A stretch of DNA of 64,000 bases, taken from NCBI RefSeq assembly GCF_000423845.1, contig NZ_AUIT01000008.1, positions 19,835-83,834 on the forward strand, written 5' to 3'. Made by a program: the position numbers and the translations under genes. Positions 23,425 to 32,917 of this stretch are shown in pieces. Positions within the stretch are counted from its first letter, which is position 1; each line of letters begins with the position of its first letter. This DNA comes from Thermodesulfobacterium hveragerdense DSM 12571 (GTDB lineage: Bacteria > Desulfobacterota > Thermodesulfobacteria > Thermodesulfobacteriales > Thermodesulfobacteriaceae). The notes under the pieces are model-generated. The model did no database searches. It was not told the origin of the DNA and saw only the letters and a program-made list of their open reading frames with translations.

Positions 23425-25377
23425 CTATCTTAGGCAAAAATACAAAATAAAATAAAGAATAAGACCTACCAGGATAAAAGTATTGTAATGGTTAACAATT
23501 CCTGAATGTACCGTCCGTAAGCCTGAGCCTGCAAGACTTATAAGTTTGGCTGTGCCGTTGATAACCCCTTCTATCAAAATACCGTCTGATACCTTAGTAA
23601 CCATCCATTTAGCTGTCCATAAGGTAGAACGTACAAAAAGTAAATCATACACCTCATCAAAATACCACTTGGCATATAAAAAGCGATATACCGAAGGAAG
23701 GTTTTGGGATAACCAAAACTGAAGGTTTGGTCTTTTAAGATAGACTATCCAGGCTAAAAGGATACCCAAAAAGGCTGCCATAACAGAAAGTCCCATCAAA
23801 AGATACTCAGTCTGGTGTTCCATGGGCAGGGTCTTTGGATGTCCAAGAACCGACTCTAAAAAGTTTAAAAATACAGGGTTTCCTCCTAAGGAATGGGGAA
23901 TTCCTAACCAACCTGCAAAAACAGCCCCTATGCTTATCAAACAAAGAGGAATAACCATCGTCCTTGGAGACTCATGAGGATGAAAATTCTTTCTCCCTTT
24001 ATATTCTCCAAAGAACACCCGAAACACTAACCTGAAGGTATAAAAAGCTGTTAAAAACGCCACCAAAAGCCCTGTAACCCAAACCAACTTACCCCAGGGA
24101 TATTGAGAGAAATAGGCCATCGCAAGTATTTCGTCTTTACTAAAAAATCCGGAAAGCCCTGGGAAACCAGCCAAGGCTAATGCACCTATCATAAAGGTAA
24201 CAAATGTATAGGGCATATACTTTCTTAATCCACCCATCTGCCTTATGTCGTTGGTATGAACCGCATGGATCACGCTACCAGCACCGAGGAAAAGCAGAGC
24301 TTTAAAATAGGCATGGGTAAAGAGGTGAAAAATACCTGCAGCAAAGGCCCCTACTCCACAGGCCATAAACATATATCCTAATTGAGACATGGTAGAGTAA
24401 GCGATGATCCTTTTGATATCAAACCTGGTAGGGGCGATGGTTGCTGCCATAAAGCAGGTTAAAGCCCCCACCAAAGCTACCATAGCCATGGCATAAGAAG
24501 AAAGCTCAAAAAGGCCATGGAGCCTTGCTACCATGAAAACCCCTGCGGTAACCATCGTAGCCGCATGGATTAGCGCAGAAACAGGGGTTGGACCTTCCAT
24601 CGCATCAGGAAGCCAGGTATGAAGCGGAACCTGTGCGCTTTTACCCATAGCCCCACAAAAAAGTAAAAAGGCAATCAAAAAAGGAACATGGATTTCTAAA
24701 CCTAAAAAGTCTATATATTTTTCAGACAAAAGAGGGAGCTTAGAAAAGACCTCCTGGTAATAAAGAGCTCCTGTATAATAAAACAGGGCAAACACCCCCA
24801 GGGCAAAACCAAAATCACCTACCCTGTTAACGATAAAGGCTTTTTTGGCTGCGTTGGCTGCACTCTTTTTCTCATACCAGAAACCGATCAAAAGGTAAGA
24901 ACAAAGCCCTACTGCCTCCCACCCTAAATAAAGCTGAACCACATTGTTAGAAAGAACCAGCATCAGCATGCTAAACGTGAAAAGAGAGATGTAAGAAAAA
25001 AAACGATAATATCCAGGGTCTCCATACATATAGCCGATAGAGTAAACATGGATAAGAAAGGATAACGAAAGCACCATCGTGGTCATTAATATAGAAAGAG
25101 GGTCAACTAAAAAACCTAACCCTACCTTCAAGTTTAAAGCAAAAATCCAGGTATAAAGGTCAAAATCAAAAATCTTTCCTGAAAGGACCTCAAACAAAAT
25201 CTTTAAAGAGATCAGAAAACTTATGAAAATAGCTAACACTGGAATCTGATGTGCCTTTTCCCTTAAATATCTTTTACCAAAGATAAGGGTAAAAAGACTA
25301 CCTAAAAGGGGTATAAAAGGTATAAGAAAAACCCAGAGGTTAAAATGGGTAATCAACTCATAAGGATGTTCTGCCAT
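23425..25377 (-). CDS. nuoL: Complex I antiporter-like subunit NuoL
   Basis: A 650-residue protein, the distal pump of complex I. It has the antiporter core (YLGWEAVGLCSYLLIGFWYE, GAMGKSAQVPLHTWLPDAME, YSTMSQLGYMFMA) and the extra C-terminal lateral helix with its anchoring membrane segment (FILVGLILYFILYF). Full length for the family. Overlaps nothing; six bases separate it from nuoK. Confidence 0.96.
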   Translation of the reverse strand: MAEHPYELITHFNLWVFLIPFIPLLGSLFTLIFGKRYLREKAHQIPVLAIFISFLISLKILFEVLSGKIFDFDLYTWIFALNLKVGLGFLVDPLSILMTTMVLSLSFLIHVYSIGYMYGDPGYYRFFSYISLFTFSMLMLVLSNNVVQLYLGWEAVGLCSYLLIGFWYEKKSAANAAKKAFIVNRVGDFGFALGVFALFYYTGALYYQEVFSKLPLLSEKYIDFLGLEIHVPFLIAFLLFCGAMGKSAQVPLHTWLPDAMEGPTPVSALIHAATMVTAGVFMVARLHGLFELSSYAMAMVALVGALTCFMAATIAPTRFDIKRIIAYSTMSQLGYMFMACGVGAFAAGIFHLFTHAYFKALLFLGAGSVIHAVHTNDIRQMGGLRKYMPYTFVTFMIGALALAGFPGLSGFFSKDEILAMAYFSQYPWGKLVWVTGLLVAFLTAFYTFRLVFRVFFGEYKGRKNFHPHESPRTMVIPLCLISIGAVFAGWLGIPHSLGGNPVFLNFLESVLGHPKTLPMEHQTEYLLMGLSVMAAFLGILLAWIVYLKRPNLQFWLSQNLPSVYRFLYAKWYFDEVYDLLFVRSTLWTAKWMVTKVSDGILIEGVINGTAKLISLAGSGLRTVHSGIVNHYNTFILVGLILYFILYFCLR

Positions 25378-25382
25378 AAAAA

Positions 25383-25685
25383 CTACCCCTTGTAATGGTT
25401 TATTTCTTCGGTATAAACGGTTTTAAGTTTTTTGTAAATCAATATAGCTAAAGTCAATCCGATCGCAGCCTCAGCCGCAGCCATCGCTATGATAAAAAAT
25501 ACCATCACATAACCAGTTATGTCTTTTTTAAAATAAGAAAGTGCGGCAAAAAGGATGATGATGGCGTTAAGCATAATCTCTATGGAAACCAAAACTACTA
25601 TCAAATTTCGCCTCATCAAGAAACCAAAAAGTCCTATCAGAAAAAGGACCAATGATAGGATTAAATATGCCTCAAAAGGTACCAT
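25383..25685 (-). CDS. nuoK: Complex I subunit NuoK
   Basis: A 100-residue protein with three membrane helices. The two buried glutamates essential for proton transfer are visible in VSIEIMLNAIIILF and AMAAAEAAIGLTLAI. Standard length and position between nuoJ and nuoL. Confidence 0.96.
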   Translation of the reverse strand: MVPFEAYLILSLVLFLIGLFGFLMRRNLIVVLVSIEIMLNAIIILFAALSYFKKDITGYVMVFFIIAMAAAEAAIGLTLAILIYKKLKTVYTEEINHYKG

Positions 25686-25692
25686 CTTTTTC

Positions 25693-26235
25693 CTAAGCCT
25701 CCTCTGTAGTTTTAACTTTTCTTACCAAAAAGACCGCCCCTAAAACCGCTACCAGCAATATCACTCCTATGATCTCAAAAGGCAAAAGATAATAGTTAAA
25801 AAGATAATGGGCTATCCACCAAAGGTTGTCTTTTTCCAAAGGATTAAAGGGTAGTACTGCTTGCTCAAACTTTTTGGCTCCATATATCAAGTAAAGATTA
25901 ACACCCATGAACCCTAAAAACAGCAAAAAAACTAAACTACAGAGGCAAAAACGTTTAACAAAGAAGCTGTGTTTTGTCTCCTTTCTCAGGTTTATCAGAT
26001 AAACCACAAACAAAAATAAGACCAGCACCGCCCCTGCGTATACAATCAGCTGTACAGCCATCAAAAACTCAGAGCCAAGGGTTAAAAGCAAAAAAGCCTG
26101 ATGCACCACCATTACCAAAACGAGAAGTATGGTGTGTACTGGATTTTTCGATAAAACCGCAAGCACACTTGAAACCACCATCGCAAAAGCTAAATACCCA
26201 AAAATAAGGCTGTTAAGCTCTATACCCAATCCCAT
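25693..26235 (-). CDS. nuoJ: Complex I subunit NuoJ
   Basis: A 180-residue protein of five membrane helices. The conserved helix that undergoes the pi-bulge transition in complex I is seen in LIVYAGAVLVLFLFVVYLI, and the C-terminal LLVAVLGAVFLVRK matches the family. It lies between nuoI and nuoK; ATG at 26235, two bases after the nuoI stop. Confidence 0.94.
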   Translation of the reverse strand: MGLGIELNSLIFGYLAFAMVVSSVLAVLSKNPVHTILLVLVMVVHQAFLLLTLGSEFLMAVQLIVYAGAVLVLFLFVVYLINLRKETKHSFFVKRFCLCSLVFLLFLGFMGVNLYLIYGAKKFEQAVLPFNPLEKDNLWWIAHYLFNYYLLPFEIIGVILLVAVLGAVFLVRKVKTTEEA

Positions 26236-26237
26236 GC

Positions 26238-26789
26238 TTAAACCCCTTTAGCCTTTCTTTTTACTATAGAAAATAACTCCTCTGGGATACCCTTAGGTTT
26301 CCAGAATGGATTAAAGTAAGGCCTTTCAGCTTTAGCGATAAACTCATCCCAGTTTTTAAGCAATCTTTCCTGGTCAAAATAAAGGTCTTCTCTGTTTTCG
26401 CCTACATACTGATAAAACTCTGTAAGCACCAAGGCATTAACCGGACAAACCTCTACACAATAACCACAATACACGCACCTTGAAGCATCTATAGCATACT
26501 GAGCTAATTGCCTTTTCCTCTTTCCTTCCTCCTCTATCTCTACAGTTTTGATGTAGATACATTTTGAAGGGCAAACCCGTTCACATCTGTGGCAAGCCAC
26601 ACAGATAGGTCCCTGGGTAAGTTCACTTCTAACCAAAGCATGTCTTCCTCTAAAACCTGGATAAGATTGAGGAATTACCTTGTCGTAGCATTCGATGGTA
26701 ACAGGCTTCTCAAACAGTAATTTTTTAAGGGTCAAGGCTAATCCCCTTAGGATCTCTATCAAAAAAACCTTTTCAACAAGACTCTTCAC
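26238..26789 (-). CDS. nuoI: Complex I iron-sulfur subunit NuoI
   Basis: A 183-residue protein carrying clusters N6a and N6b in two CxxCxxCxxxCP motifs: CVACHRCERVCP and CVYCGYCVEVCP. These clusters pass electrons towards N2 in NuoB. An amphipathic N-terminal helix anchors it to the membrane arm. Translation begins with GTG at 26789. In the absence of NuoEFG from this operon, NuoI is the likely entry point for electrons from an external donor. Confidence 0.95.
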   Translation of the reverse strand: MKSLVEKVFLIEILRGLALTLKKLLFEKPVTIECYDKVIPQSYPGFRGRHALVRSELTQGPICVACHRCERVCPSKCIYIKTVEIEEEGKRKRQLAQYAIDASRCVYCGYCVEVCPVNALVLTEFYQYVGENREDLYFDQERLLKNWDEFIAKAERPYFNPFWKPKGIPEELFSIVKRKAKGV

Positions 26790-26802
26790 CTTCGAAATCC
26801 TC

Positions 26803-27783
26803 CTAAAAAATCAGTTTTATCAAGGCTGTTAAAAACAGATTTATCAAACCAAGAGGGATAAGCACCTTCCATCCAAGGTCCATAAGCTGGTCATAACGAT
26901 ATCTCGGAAGGGTAGCCCTTATCCAGATGTAAAAGAAAAGTAAGGCATAAACTTTTACCACAAACCAGAAAAAGGGAACATAAGGGACCTCAAAAGGCCC
27001 TGCCCAACCACCTAAAAAACAAGTAACTGCAAGGGCACTCATCACAAGCATTCCAAAATATTCTGCCAGATAAAAAAGTGCAAACCTCATACCTGAATAT
27101 TCTACAAAATACCCTGCAACAAGCTCTGTCTCTGCCTCAGGCAAATCAAAGGGAGTGCGATTACACTCAGCTACCGCTGAAACGATAAAAACAAAAAAGC
27201 CAATCAGCTGAGGAATAAGATAAACCTTAAAAGGTGAGTTTATCTGAGCTCTTACGATATCTCCAAGGTTAAGGGACCCTGCCATCAAAACCACGCTTAA
27301 AAGGGCAAGGCTCATCGCTATCTCATAGCTTATCACCTGAGCACTGGCCCTAAGCCCTCCTAAAAAGGCATACCTTGAGTTAGAAGCCCATCCTGATAGT
27401 ATAACTCCATAGGCACTTAAAGAGCTTAAAGCCAAAATAAACAAAAGACCTACGTTTATGTTGCTTATCACAAAATTTTCCCAAAGAGGCACCAACGCTA
27501 TCCCTGTTCCAGCACAAACCAGAGAGATAAAAGGGGCGATATAAAATACAGGCCTATCTACCTGAGCAGGAATGATATCTTCCTTGGTAAGCAGCTTTAA
27601 CATGTCAGCTATGGGTTGTAAAAGCCCTCTTGGTCCTACTCTGTTAGGTCCAAGCCTTTGTTGCATCCTGGCAATGATCTTTCTTTCTGCGTAAGTAAGA
27701 TAAGCTACGTGTAAAAGGCTTACTATAAGCAGGATCACCGTTCCTGCCAAAAACCAAAACAGATTGGACCAAAGGTCTTCCAT
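26803..27783 (-). CDS. nuoH: Complex I membrane subunit NuoH
   Basis: A 326-residue subunit with eight membrane helices that forms the quinone-site chamber with NuoB and NuoD. Conserved elements include ERKIIARMQQRLGPNRVGPRG, the EXXE region in FDLPEAETELVAGYFVEYSG and the terminal helix IPLGLINLF. ATG 27783 is preceded by AGGAGG. Standard length and order. Confidence 0.96.
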   Translation of the reverse strand: MEDLWSNLFWFLAGTVILLIVSLLHVAYLTYAERKIIARMQQRLGPNRVGPRGLLQPIADMLKLLTKEDIIPAQVDRPVFYIAPFISLVCAGTGIALVPLWENFVISNINVGLLFILALSSLSAYGVILSGWASNSRYAFLGGLRASAQVISYEIAMSLALLSVVLMAGSLNLGDIVRAQINSPFKVYLIPQLIGFFVFIVSAVAECNRTPFDLPEAETELVAGYFVEYSGMRFALFYLAEYFGMLVMSALAVTCFLGGWAGPFEVPYVPFFWFVVKVYALLFFYIWIRATLPRYRYDQLMDLGWKVLIPLGLINLFLTALIKLIF

Positions 27784-27792
27784 ATATCCTCC

Positions 27793-29022
27793 TTACCTGT
27801 CAGAATCCCCTAAAACTATGTCAAGGGTCCCTATAATGGCTACCAGATCAGCAATCATATGCCCTTTTGTCATATGAGAAATGGCAGAGATATGTACAAA
27901 AGAGGGAGTCCTGATCCTAAGCCTCCAGGGTCTACTTGAACCATCACTTACCACATAAACCGAAAGTTCACCCTTAGGAGATTCTATAGAAGCAAAGGCC
28001 TCCCCTACAGGGACGATTTCTTTTTCTTTTGGTTTAAACATAACCCCAAGCTTGGGATGGGGTTGGGCAGAAACCTCTCTCACCTTTTCTGGCATAAGAA
28101 GGTCAGGAGAATTTTCAGCTAACACTGCCTCTCCTTCAGTTTCAGAAAGTCTGTCTAAACATTGTTTAATAATCCAGTTAGACTGACGAAGCTCTATCAT
28201 CCTTACTCTATAACGATCATAGGTATCTCCATTTTGTCCTATAGGAACCTCAAACTCTACCTCAGAGTAAGCATCATAAGGTCTAAACTTTCTTACGTCA
28301 TAGGAAACCCCTGACCCCCTTAAACAGGGACCGGTAAGTCCTAAGTTAAAAGCCTCTTCAGTAGAAACCACCGCTATGTTCTTGGTTCGTTTAAGCCAGA
28401 TACGGTTGGTATCGATTAAGGTCTCGTAGTCGGTAATCCTTTTAGGAAACTCCTCTACAAACCGATAGAGTTCCTCTATAACCTCAGGCTCAAAATCTCT
28501 TCTTACCCCACCCACCCTAACGTAACTATGGGTGAGCCTTGCCCCACAAATCCTTTCATAGATGTTTAACAACCATTCTCTGTCCCTAAAACAGTAAAGA
28601 AAAACCGTCATCGCACCTATATCAAGTGCATGGGTTGCAAGCCAGAGCAAATGACTACATATCCTTGCCATCTCTGAAACGATCGTCCTTATCAGTTTAG
28701 CCCTTCTTGGCACCTCAAGTCTGAGAAGTTTTTCAAACGCAAGGGCAAAGGCTACGTTGTTTGCCGCAGAAGAAATATAGTCTAACCGGTCACTCAAAAC
28801 GATGGTCTGGTTGTAGTTAAGATTTTCTGCAAGTTTTTCTATTCCTCTATGAAGATAACCGATGATAGGGTCGCAGTTAACGATGGTTTCTCCCTCTAAC
28901 TCAAGGAAAAGACGTAAAACCCCGTGAGTAGAAGGGTGCTGAGGACCCATGTTCAGGTAAAAAGGCTCCTCCCAGCTGTCTTTGCCTTTCTGTTTTTTAT
29001 TAACCTCTAAAACTAAAGACAT
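27793..29022 (-). CDS. nuoD: Complex I 49-kDa subunit NuoD
   Basis: A 409-residue homolog of the hydrogenase large subunit that forms the quinone-reducing site. It contains MGPQHPSTHGVLRLFLELEG (the conserved His loop), GYLHRGIEKLAE and the terminal LGDSDR. The Ni-ligating CxxC motifs of hydrogenases are absent, so it is a quinone-linked complex I and not an Ech/Hyc hydrogenase. It is a separate gene from nuoC, three bases downstream of its stop. Confidence 0.96.
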   Translation of the reverse strand: MSLVLEVNKKQKGKDSWEEPFYLNMGPQHPSTHGVLRLFLELEGETIVNCDPIIGYLHRGIEKLAENLNYNQTIVLSDRLDYISSAANNVAFALAFEKLLRLEVPRRAKLIRTIVSEMARICSHLLWLATHALDIGAMTVFLYCFRDREWLLNIYERICGARLTHSYVRVGGVRRDFEPEVIEELYRFVEEFPKRITDYETLIDTNRIWLKRTKNIAVVSTEEAFNLGLTGPCLRGSGVSYDVRKFRPYDAYSEVEFEVPIGQNGDTYDRYRVRMIELRQSNWIIKQCLDRLSETEGEAVLAENSPDLLMPEKVREVSAQPHPKLGVMFKPKEKEIVPVGEAFASIESPKGELSVYVVSDGSSRPWRLRIRTPSFVHISAISHMTKGHMIADLVAIIGTLDIVLGDSDR

Positions 29023-29025
29023 CCT

Positions 29026-29538
29026 TTAGCCTCTCCTCTTATACTTTTCTAACAAAACCTTGTATGGTTCCCAATCCTCTTCCTCTGAGAAAAGAGGATA
29101 ATCCTTTCTTAAAGGATACCCCTTCCAGTCTTCAGGCATAAGCACCCTTCTTAAGTCAGGATGACCTTTAAAAACTATCCCAAACATATCAAAACACTCT
29201 CTCTCAAACCAGTTAGCCTCTTTCCACAGAGAGGTGATAGAATACTGCCAGGGATCCTCTTCTGGAACCCTAACCTTTAACCTTAAAAGTTTTTTTTCAT
29301 CTAAATTATAAACATGATAAACCACCTCAAACCTTTCCTCAAAGGTCTTAGGTTTGTATCCTAAGTAATCAACCCCACAAAGGTCGATCAGATGGATAAA
29401 ACCTTTTTCTTGTTTAAGCCAGGTTATAAGGTCTAAAAAACCTTCTCTATTACAAACCACCACTTCTCCGTCAACCTCCTGAAAACCTTCTTTCACTATC
29501 TCTGGAAACTTAGTCTTTAACTCTTCATAAAGTGCCAT
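29026..29538 (-). CDS. nuoC: Complex I 30-kDa subunit NuoC
   Basis: A 170-residue hydrophilic subunit with the diagnostic [20 protein letters not shown] followed by [13 protein letters not shown]. It stabilises the interface between NuoD and NuoI. Not fused to NuoD as in enterobacteria. Starts with ATG 29538, three bases after the nuoB stop. Confidence 0.95.
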   Translation of the reverse strand: MALYEELKTKFPEIVKEGFQEVDGEVVVCNREGFLDLITWLKQEKGFIHLIDLCGVDYLGYKPKTFEERFEVVYHVYNLDEKKLLRLKVRVPEEDPWQYSITSLWKEANWFERECFDMFGIVFKGHPDLRRVLMPEDWKGYPLRKDYPLFSEEEDWEPYKVLLEKYKRRG

Positions 29539-29541
29539 ACA

Positions 29542-30057
29542 CTATCTCCAGTAACCCCATCTTTTAGTCTCTTTTTTTATTTTTTCCTGGAGTTGCAATA
29601 AAGCATAGATCAAGGCTTCAGGACGAGGAGGGCATCCAGGGAGATAGATGTCTACCGGTAAAAACTGGTCTACTCCCTGAGCTACCGCATAGGTTTTAAA
29701 GATTCCACCAGAGCAAGCACAACTTCCCATGGCGATCACATACTTAGGCTCTGGCATCTGGTCATATACCCTTCTTACTATCGGAGCCATCTTTTTGGTT
29801 ACCGTACCTGCCACTATCAAAAGGTCTGCCTGACGAGGGGTGGCTCTAAAGATGATCCCATATCGGTCAAGGTCATAGTGACTGGCACCAGTTGCCATCA
29901 TCTCTATCGCACAGCAGGCAAGCCCAAAGGTAAGAGGCCACAAAGAACCTGCTCTCGCCCAGTTTACCACCTTATCTATGGTAGTAACAACCACAGGGGC
30001 TCCTGGGACCTGTCTTACTCCAGGTGCTATCTCTATGGTAGATTTTTCTACTCCCAT
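29542..30057 (-). CDS. nuoB: Complex I iron-sulfur subunit NuoB
   Basis: A 171-residue subunit binding cluster N2, the last iron-sulfur centre before quinone. Ligands: the tandem cysteines in [12 protein letters not shown] in GSCACSGG and C in [13 protein letters not shown] 30057 is preferred; a longer reading frame extends 28 codons upstream inside nuoA but has no family similarity there. The start overlaps nuoA by ten bases, indicating coupling. Confidence 0.95.
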   Translation of the reverse strand: MGVEKSTIEIAPGVRQVPGAPVVVTTIDKVVNWARAGSLWPLTFGLACCAIEMMATGASHYDLDRYGIIFRATPRQADLLIVAGTVTKKMAPIVRRVYDQMPEPKYVIAMGSCACSGGIFKTYAVAQGVDQFLPVDIYLPGCPPRPEALIYALLQLQEKIKKETKRWGYWR

Positions 30058-30401
30058 TTTAAAGCTCCTTCTCTCCAGGCATAGACATAGGCTACCAACA
30101 ACAAAAACACAAAAACCGCTATTTCTACAAAACCAAACCAACCAAGGTCTTCAAAAACTACTGCCCAGGGATAAAGAAAAACCAACTCAACATCAAACAC
30201 CAAAAAAATCACAGCTATCAGGTAAAATTTCACCTTAAGGGGTATTCTTGCATCCCAGGAAACATCTATACCACATTCATAAGGCTTAAACTTAGCAGAG
30301 TTAAACCTTTTTAAAGCCAAAAAATTGTTAGCTATCACCAATAAAATCCCAAGAAGAAAAAGTAAAAAACCAAACAAAAAAATCCCCTGATACCCACTCA
30401 T
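30048..30401 (-). CDS. nuoA: Complex I subunit NuoA
   Basis: A 117-residue protein with three membrane helices and the conserved loop [21 protein letters not shown], whose cysteine marks the active/deactive switch loop in complex I, then [15 protein letters not shown]. Begins one base after the stop of the upstream ferredoxin gene, so the ferredoxin is in the same operon. Confidence 0.95.
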   Translation of the reverse strand: MSGYQGIFLFGFLLFLLGILLVIANNFLALKRFNSAKFKPYECGIDVSWDARIPLKVKFYLIAVIFLVFDVELVFLYPWAVVFEDLGWFGFVEIAVFVFLLLVAYVYAWREGALKWE

Positions 30402-30402
30402 C

Positions 30403-30831
30403 TTATTTTTCTTCCTCCTTAGGTTTAGGCGTTTCTTTAACTACCTCTAAAGCCTGATTAGGACAAGCCTCTACACAATAAGGTAAAAGGCCTGCCTTTA
30501 CCCTTTCTAAACAAAGGTCACATTTGTTAATCCTGCCTGTTTTTTTGTTAAACTTAGGGATACCAAACGGGCAAGCCTCCTCACAGTTTCTACATCCCAC
30601 ACAAAGCTCTGGATAAAGCCTTACCACCTCTCCTTCTCTTTCTATGGCACCTACAGGACACACCGACGCACATTGAGGCCTTTTACACTGAAGACAAGAA
30701 AAATAATAAAACTTGCCATCTACCTCATAAACAGCACAATTACTTAACCCTTCATGATTTTCTGCACATGCCTTAACACATTCCCCACAACCAGAACAAC
30801 GTTCAGGATAATGCTTTATCTTATATTTCAT
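30403..30831 (-). CDS. Four-cluster ferredoxin (HycB/CooF type) at the head of the nuo operon
   Basis: A 142-residue protein with four [4Fe-4S] motifs: CSGCGECVKAC, CLQCKRPQCASVCP, CVGCRNCEEACP and CDLC with YCVEACP. This pattern is that of electron-transfer subunits of hydrogenases and dehydrogenases (HycB, CooF, HydN). Its stop is one base before the nuoA start, so it is the first gene of the complex I operon. As NuoE, NuoF and NuoG are missing, it is a good candidate for the electron-input partner, linking reduced ferredoxin or another donor to NuoI/NuoB; that role is inferred from position. Confidence 0.85.
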   Translation of the reverse strand: MKYKIKHYPERCSGCGECVKACAENHEGLSNCAVYEVDGKFYYFSCLQCKRPQCASVCPVGAIEREGEVVRLYPELCVGCRNCEEACPFGIPKFNKKTGRINKCDLCLERVKAGLLPYCVEACPNQALEVVKETPKPKEEEK

Positions 30832-30949
30832 CTATAACCTCTCTTTAACCAAGAATAACTTGTTAGCTTTATCCTTAAATCTCTAATCTCTGCTATCCCT
30901 TTTTAAACCACTTGTTAAATATTTCACATATCTTAAAAAACTTTTAACC

Positions 30950-31651
30950 TTAAACCTTAATTACCAAGATGTCTTCATACTCGCTATTTTGCACCAGTCT
31001 ACACTGTTCATAGAAACACATGAAAAGAAGAGCCAGAAAATAACAAACCATTCTTAACACATCAAGATCTCTGGTTTTTAGGAAATCTTTAAAATAAAAA
31101 GAAGGATTTTGTTGTAAAAACTGATAAACCTCATCTATGTAATCTTCTATCGAAACCTGTGGCAGCCTTTCTAAGACTTCTGTTTTAAGAGTTTCCCGTT
31201 GAAGCACCCTGAGAAGAGCCTGTAAAAGAAGATTGAAAGCCTGTTGACTTTCTGGACTGTTTGACATTTCATCTGAAGACAATTGAACCTCTGAACTTTT
31301 AGGCAAAAAGACTTTATCTTCAAGAACCCGGTCTAAGGGGATAAGGTTATAGTAATAAAAATGTCTTTTTCTTAGAACTTCTTCCTCGGGATAAAATTCC
31401 TCAAAGGGTTGAGGTTCTTCCTTAGAAGGTGTGTTTAACAATAAACAACTTTTCCAGTAGAGGGCTTCAGAAAGTTTAACTATAAACTCTAAAAACAAAC
31501 CAGAAAAAAGCTTGGGTAGAGGAACGGTTGCTAAAAGTGCTACAAACTCTGAAAGATTATACTTTAAAACCTCCTGTTTGTTTTTGGTAAAAACTTTCCT
31601 GAATTGCTCTAAGTCTGTGTATACTTCTACCTCGCGTAAGCCTTCTGTCAT
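30950..31651 (-). CDS. scpA: Segregation and condensation protein ScpA (divergent)
   Basis: A 233-residue kleisin-like protein. Recognition rests on the overall ScpA pattern: an N-terminal helical block (SEFVALLATVPLPKLFSGLF), the PL.LYWKSCLLL helix, a charged linker with the DPRE-like region replaced by FYPEEEVL, and the C-terminal winged helix (VLRMVCYFLALLFMCFYEQC) that binds the SMC head. ScpA with ScpB bridges SMC heads in chromosome organisation. The match is weak in places, so the call is moderate. ATG 31651 abuts the stop of the upstream CoA-binding gene. Confidence 0.68.
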   Translation of the reverse strand: MTEGLREVEVYTDLEQFRKVFTKNKQEVLKYNLSEFVALLATVPLPKLFSGLFLEFIVKLSEALYWKSCLLLNTPSKEEPQPFEEFYPEEEVLRKRHFYYYNLIPLDRVLEDKVFLPKSSEVQLSSDEMSNSPESQQAFNLLLQALLRVLQRETLKTEVLERLPQVSIEDYIDEVYQFLQQNPSFYFKDFLKTRDLDVLRMVCYFLALLFMCFYEQCRLVQNSEYEDILVIKV

Positions 31652-32101
31652 CTACTGGCCTTTTTTTTTGCCTATTATATGGACTTTTTTAAAACATTTA
31701 TTCATCACTACCTTTATCCCGTGGGATTCAGCAAGTTTTTTGGCCTCTTCGTTCACCACCCCCTCTTGCATCCAGATTACCTTAGGGTTTAAAGCCAATG
31801 CCTCTTCTACTATCGGCAAAACCATCTCAGGTTTTCTAAAAATAATCACTACCTCAGGATAGAGCTCCTCAGGAAGTTGAGATAGAGAAGGGTATACCTT
31901 TTTTCCAAGGATTTCTTCCCTTACCGGGTTTATAGGGACCACTTCAAAGCCTTCTTTTAGCAGATATTCCATCACCTGATAGCTTGGTCGATCTGGATTA
32001 TGACTTGCCCCTACTATGGCTAATTTTTTGTATTTCTTAGGTATTTCTAAAATCTCGTAAGAAAGGTCGGTATAATCAGGTAAACTACACTGTTCTGTCA
32101 T
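31652..32101 (-). CDS. CoA-binding domain protein (YccU family)
   Basis: A 149-residue Rossmann-fold protein of the CoA_binding_2 family: KLAIVGASHNPDRPSYQVMEYLL, VVPINPVREEILGKKVYPSL, and IWMQEGVVNEEAKKLAESHG followed by a conserved NKC motif (VVMNKCFK). Members bind CoA or a nucleotide; the metabolic role is unknown. It precedes scpA with no gap and lies 30 bases after tpiA. Confidence 0.88.
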   Translation of the reverse strand: MTEQCSLPDYTDLSYEILEIPKKYKKLAIVGASHNPDRPSYQVMEYLLKEGFEVVPINPVREEILGKKVYPSLSQLPEELYPEVVIIFRKPEMVLPIVEEALALNPKVIWMQEGVVNEEAKKLAESHGIKVVMNKCFKKVHIIGKKKGQ

Positions 32102-32131
32102 GTCTTTTTCTCCCCCTCTGTAAAAGGCTCC

Positions 32132-32893
32132 TTAAAGGGCTACAGCACAAATTTTTAAAAACTTATCAGGGTCTAAAGAAGCCCCACCTACCAATACCCC
32201 ATCAATGTTAGGTTGTTTGATAAGGCTTCCTATGTTTTCAGGGGTTACACTTCCTCCGTAAAGTATTCTTATGGTTTCTGCCTTCTCTTTTCCGTAAAGA
32301 CCTGAAAGAAAATCTCTGATAAAACCATGGACTTCTTCAGCCTGTTCAGGGGTTGCGGTAATTCCTGTTCCTATAGCCCAAACTGGTTCATAAGCTATCA
32401 CCAGATCCCTTTCCCAAACCTCTTTAATCCCGATTAAACCTGCCTCTAATTGCGATTTTATAACCTCTAAGGTTTTATTCTGCTGTCTTTCTTCGAGAGT
32501 TTCTCCTACACAAAGAACAGGGGTCAGCCCAAAACGAAAAACACCTTCTGCTCTTTTTCCTACCAGCTCATTGGTTTCTCCGAAAATATGTCTTCTTTCT
32601 GAATGACCTACTATTACATACTCAACCCCTAACTCCTTAAGCATCAAAGGGGATATTTCTCCGGTAAAAGCACCTTTTTCCTCCCAGCAGGCATTTTGAG
32701 CACCTAACTTGATAGGTGAACCATCAGTCAGTTTCCTTGAGTAAGCTAATGCTGTAAAAGGTGGGGCTATCATTATTTCTTTGGCTGAAAGGTTTATTGT
32801 TTCTAAGTCTTTAAGAAACTTCTCAAAATAGGCCTTTACTTCAGCCAAAGTTTTATGCATCTTCCAGTTTCCAGCTAAAAGAACCTTTTTCAT
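32132..32893 (-). CDS. tpiA: Triosephosphate isomerase
   Basis: TpiA interconverts dihydroxyacetone phosphate and glyceraldehyde 3-phosphate. The 253-residue TIM barrel keeps all catalytic marks: GNWKMHKT (Lys), VGHSERR (His) and VIAYEPVWAIGTG (catalytic Glu), plus ILYGGSVTPEN for phosphate binding. It follows pgk in a glycolysis/gluconeogenesis block that also includes ppsA upstream. Confidence 0.97.
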   Translation of the reverse strand: MKKVLLAGNWKMHKTLAEVKAYFEKFLKDLETINLSAKEIMIAPPFTALAYSRKLTDGSPIKLGAQNACWEEKGAFTGEISPLMLKELGVEYVIVGHSERRHIFGETNELVGKRAEGVFRFGLTPVLCVGETLEERQQNKTLEVIKSQLEAGLIGIKEVWERDLVIAYEPVWAIGTGITATPEQAEEVHGFIRDFLSGLYGKEKAETIRILYGGSVTPENIGSLIKQPNIDGVLVGGASLDPDKFLKICAVAL

Positions 32894-32917
32894 AAACCTA
32901 ACTCCCTTTTTTTCAGG

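Noticed and set aside
27793..29022. NiFe-hydrogenase large subunit in place of NuoD
   Set aside because: The terminal CxxC nickel-binding motifs are absent, and the full set of Nuo membrane subunits surrounds it.
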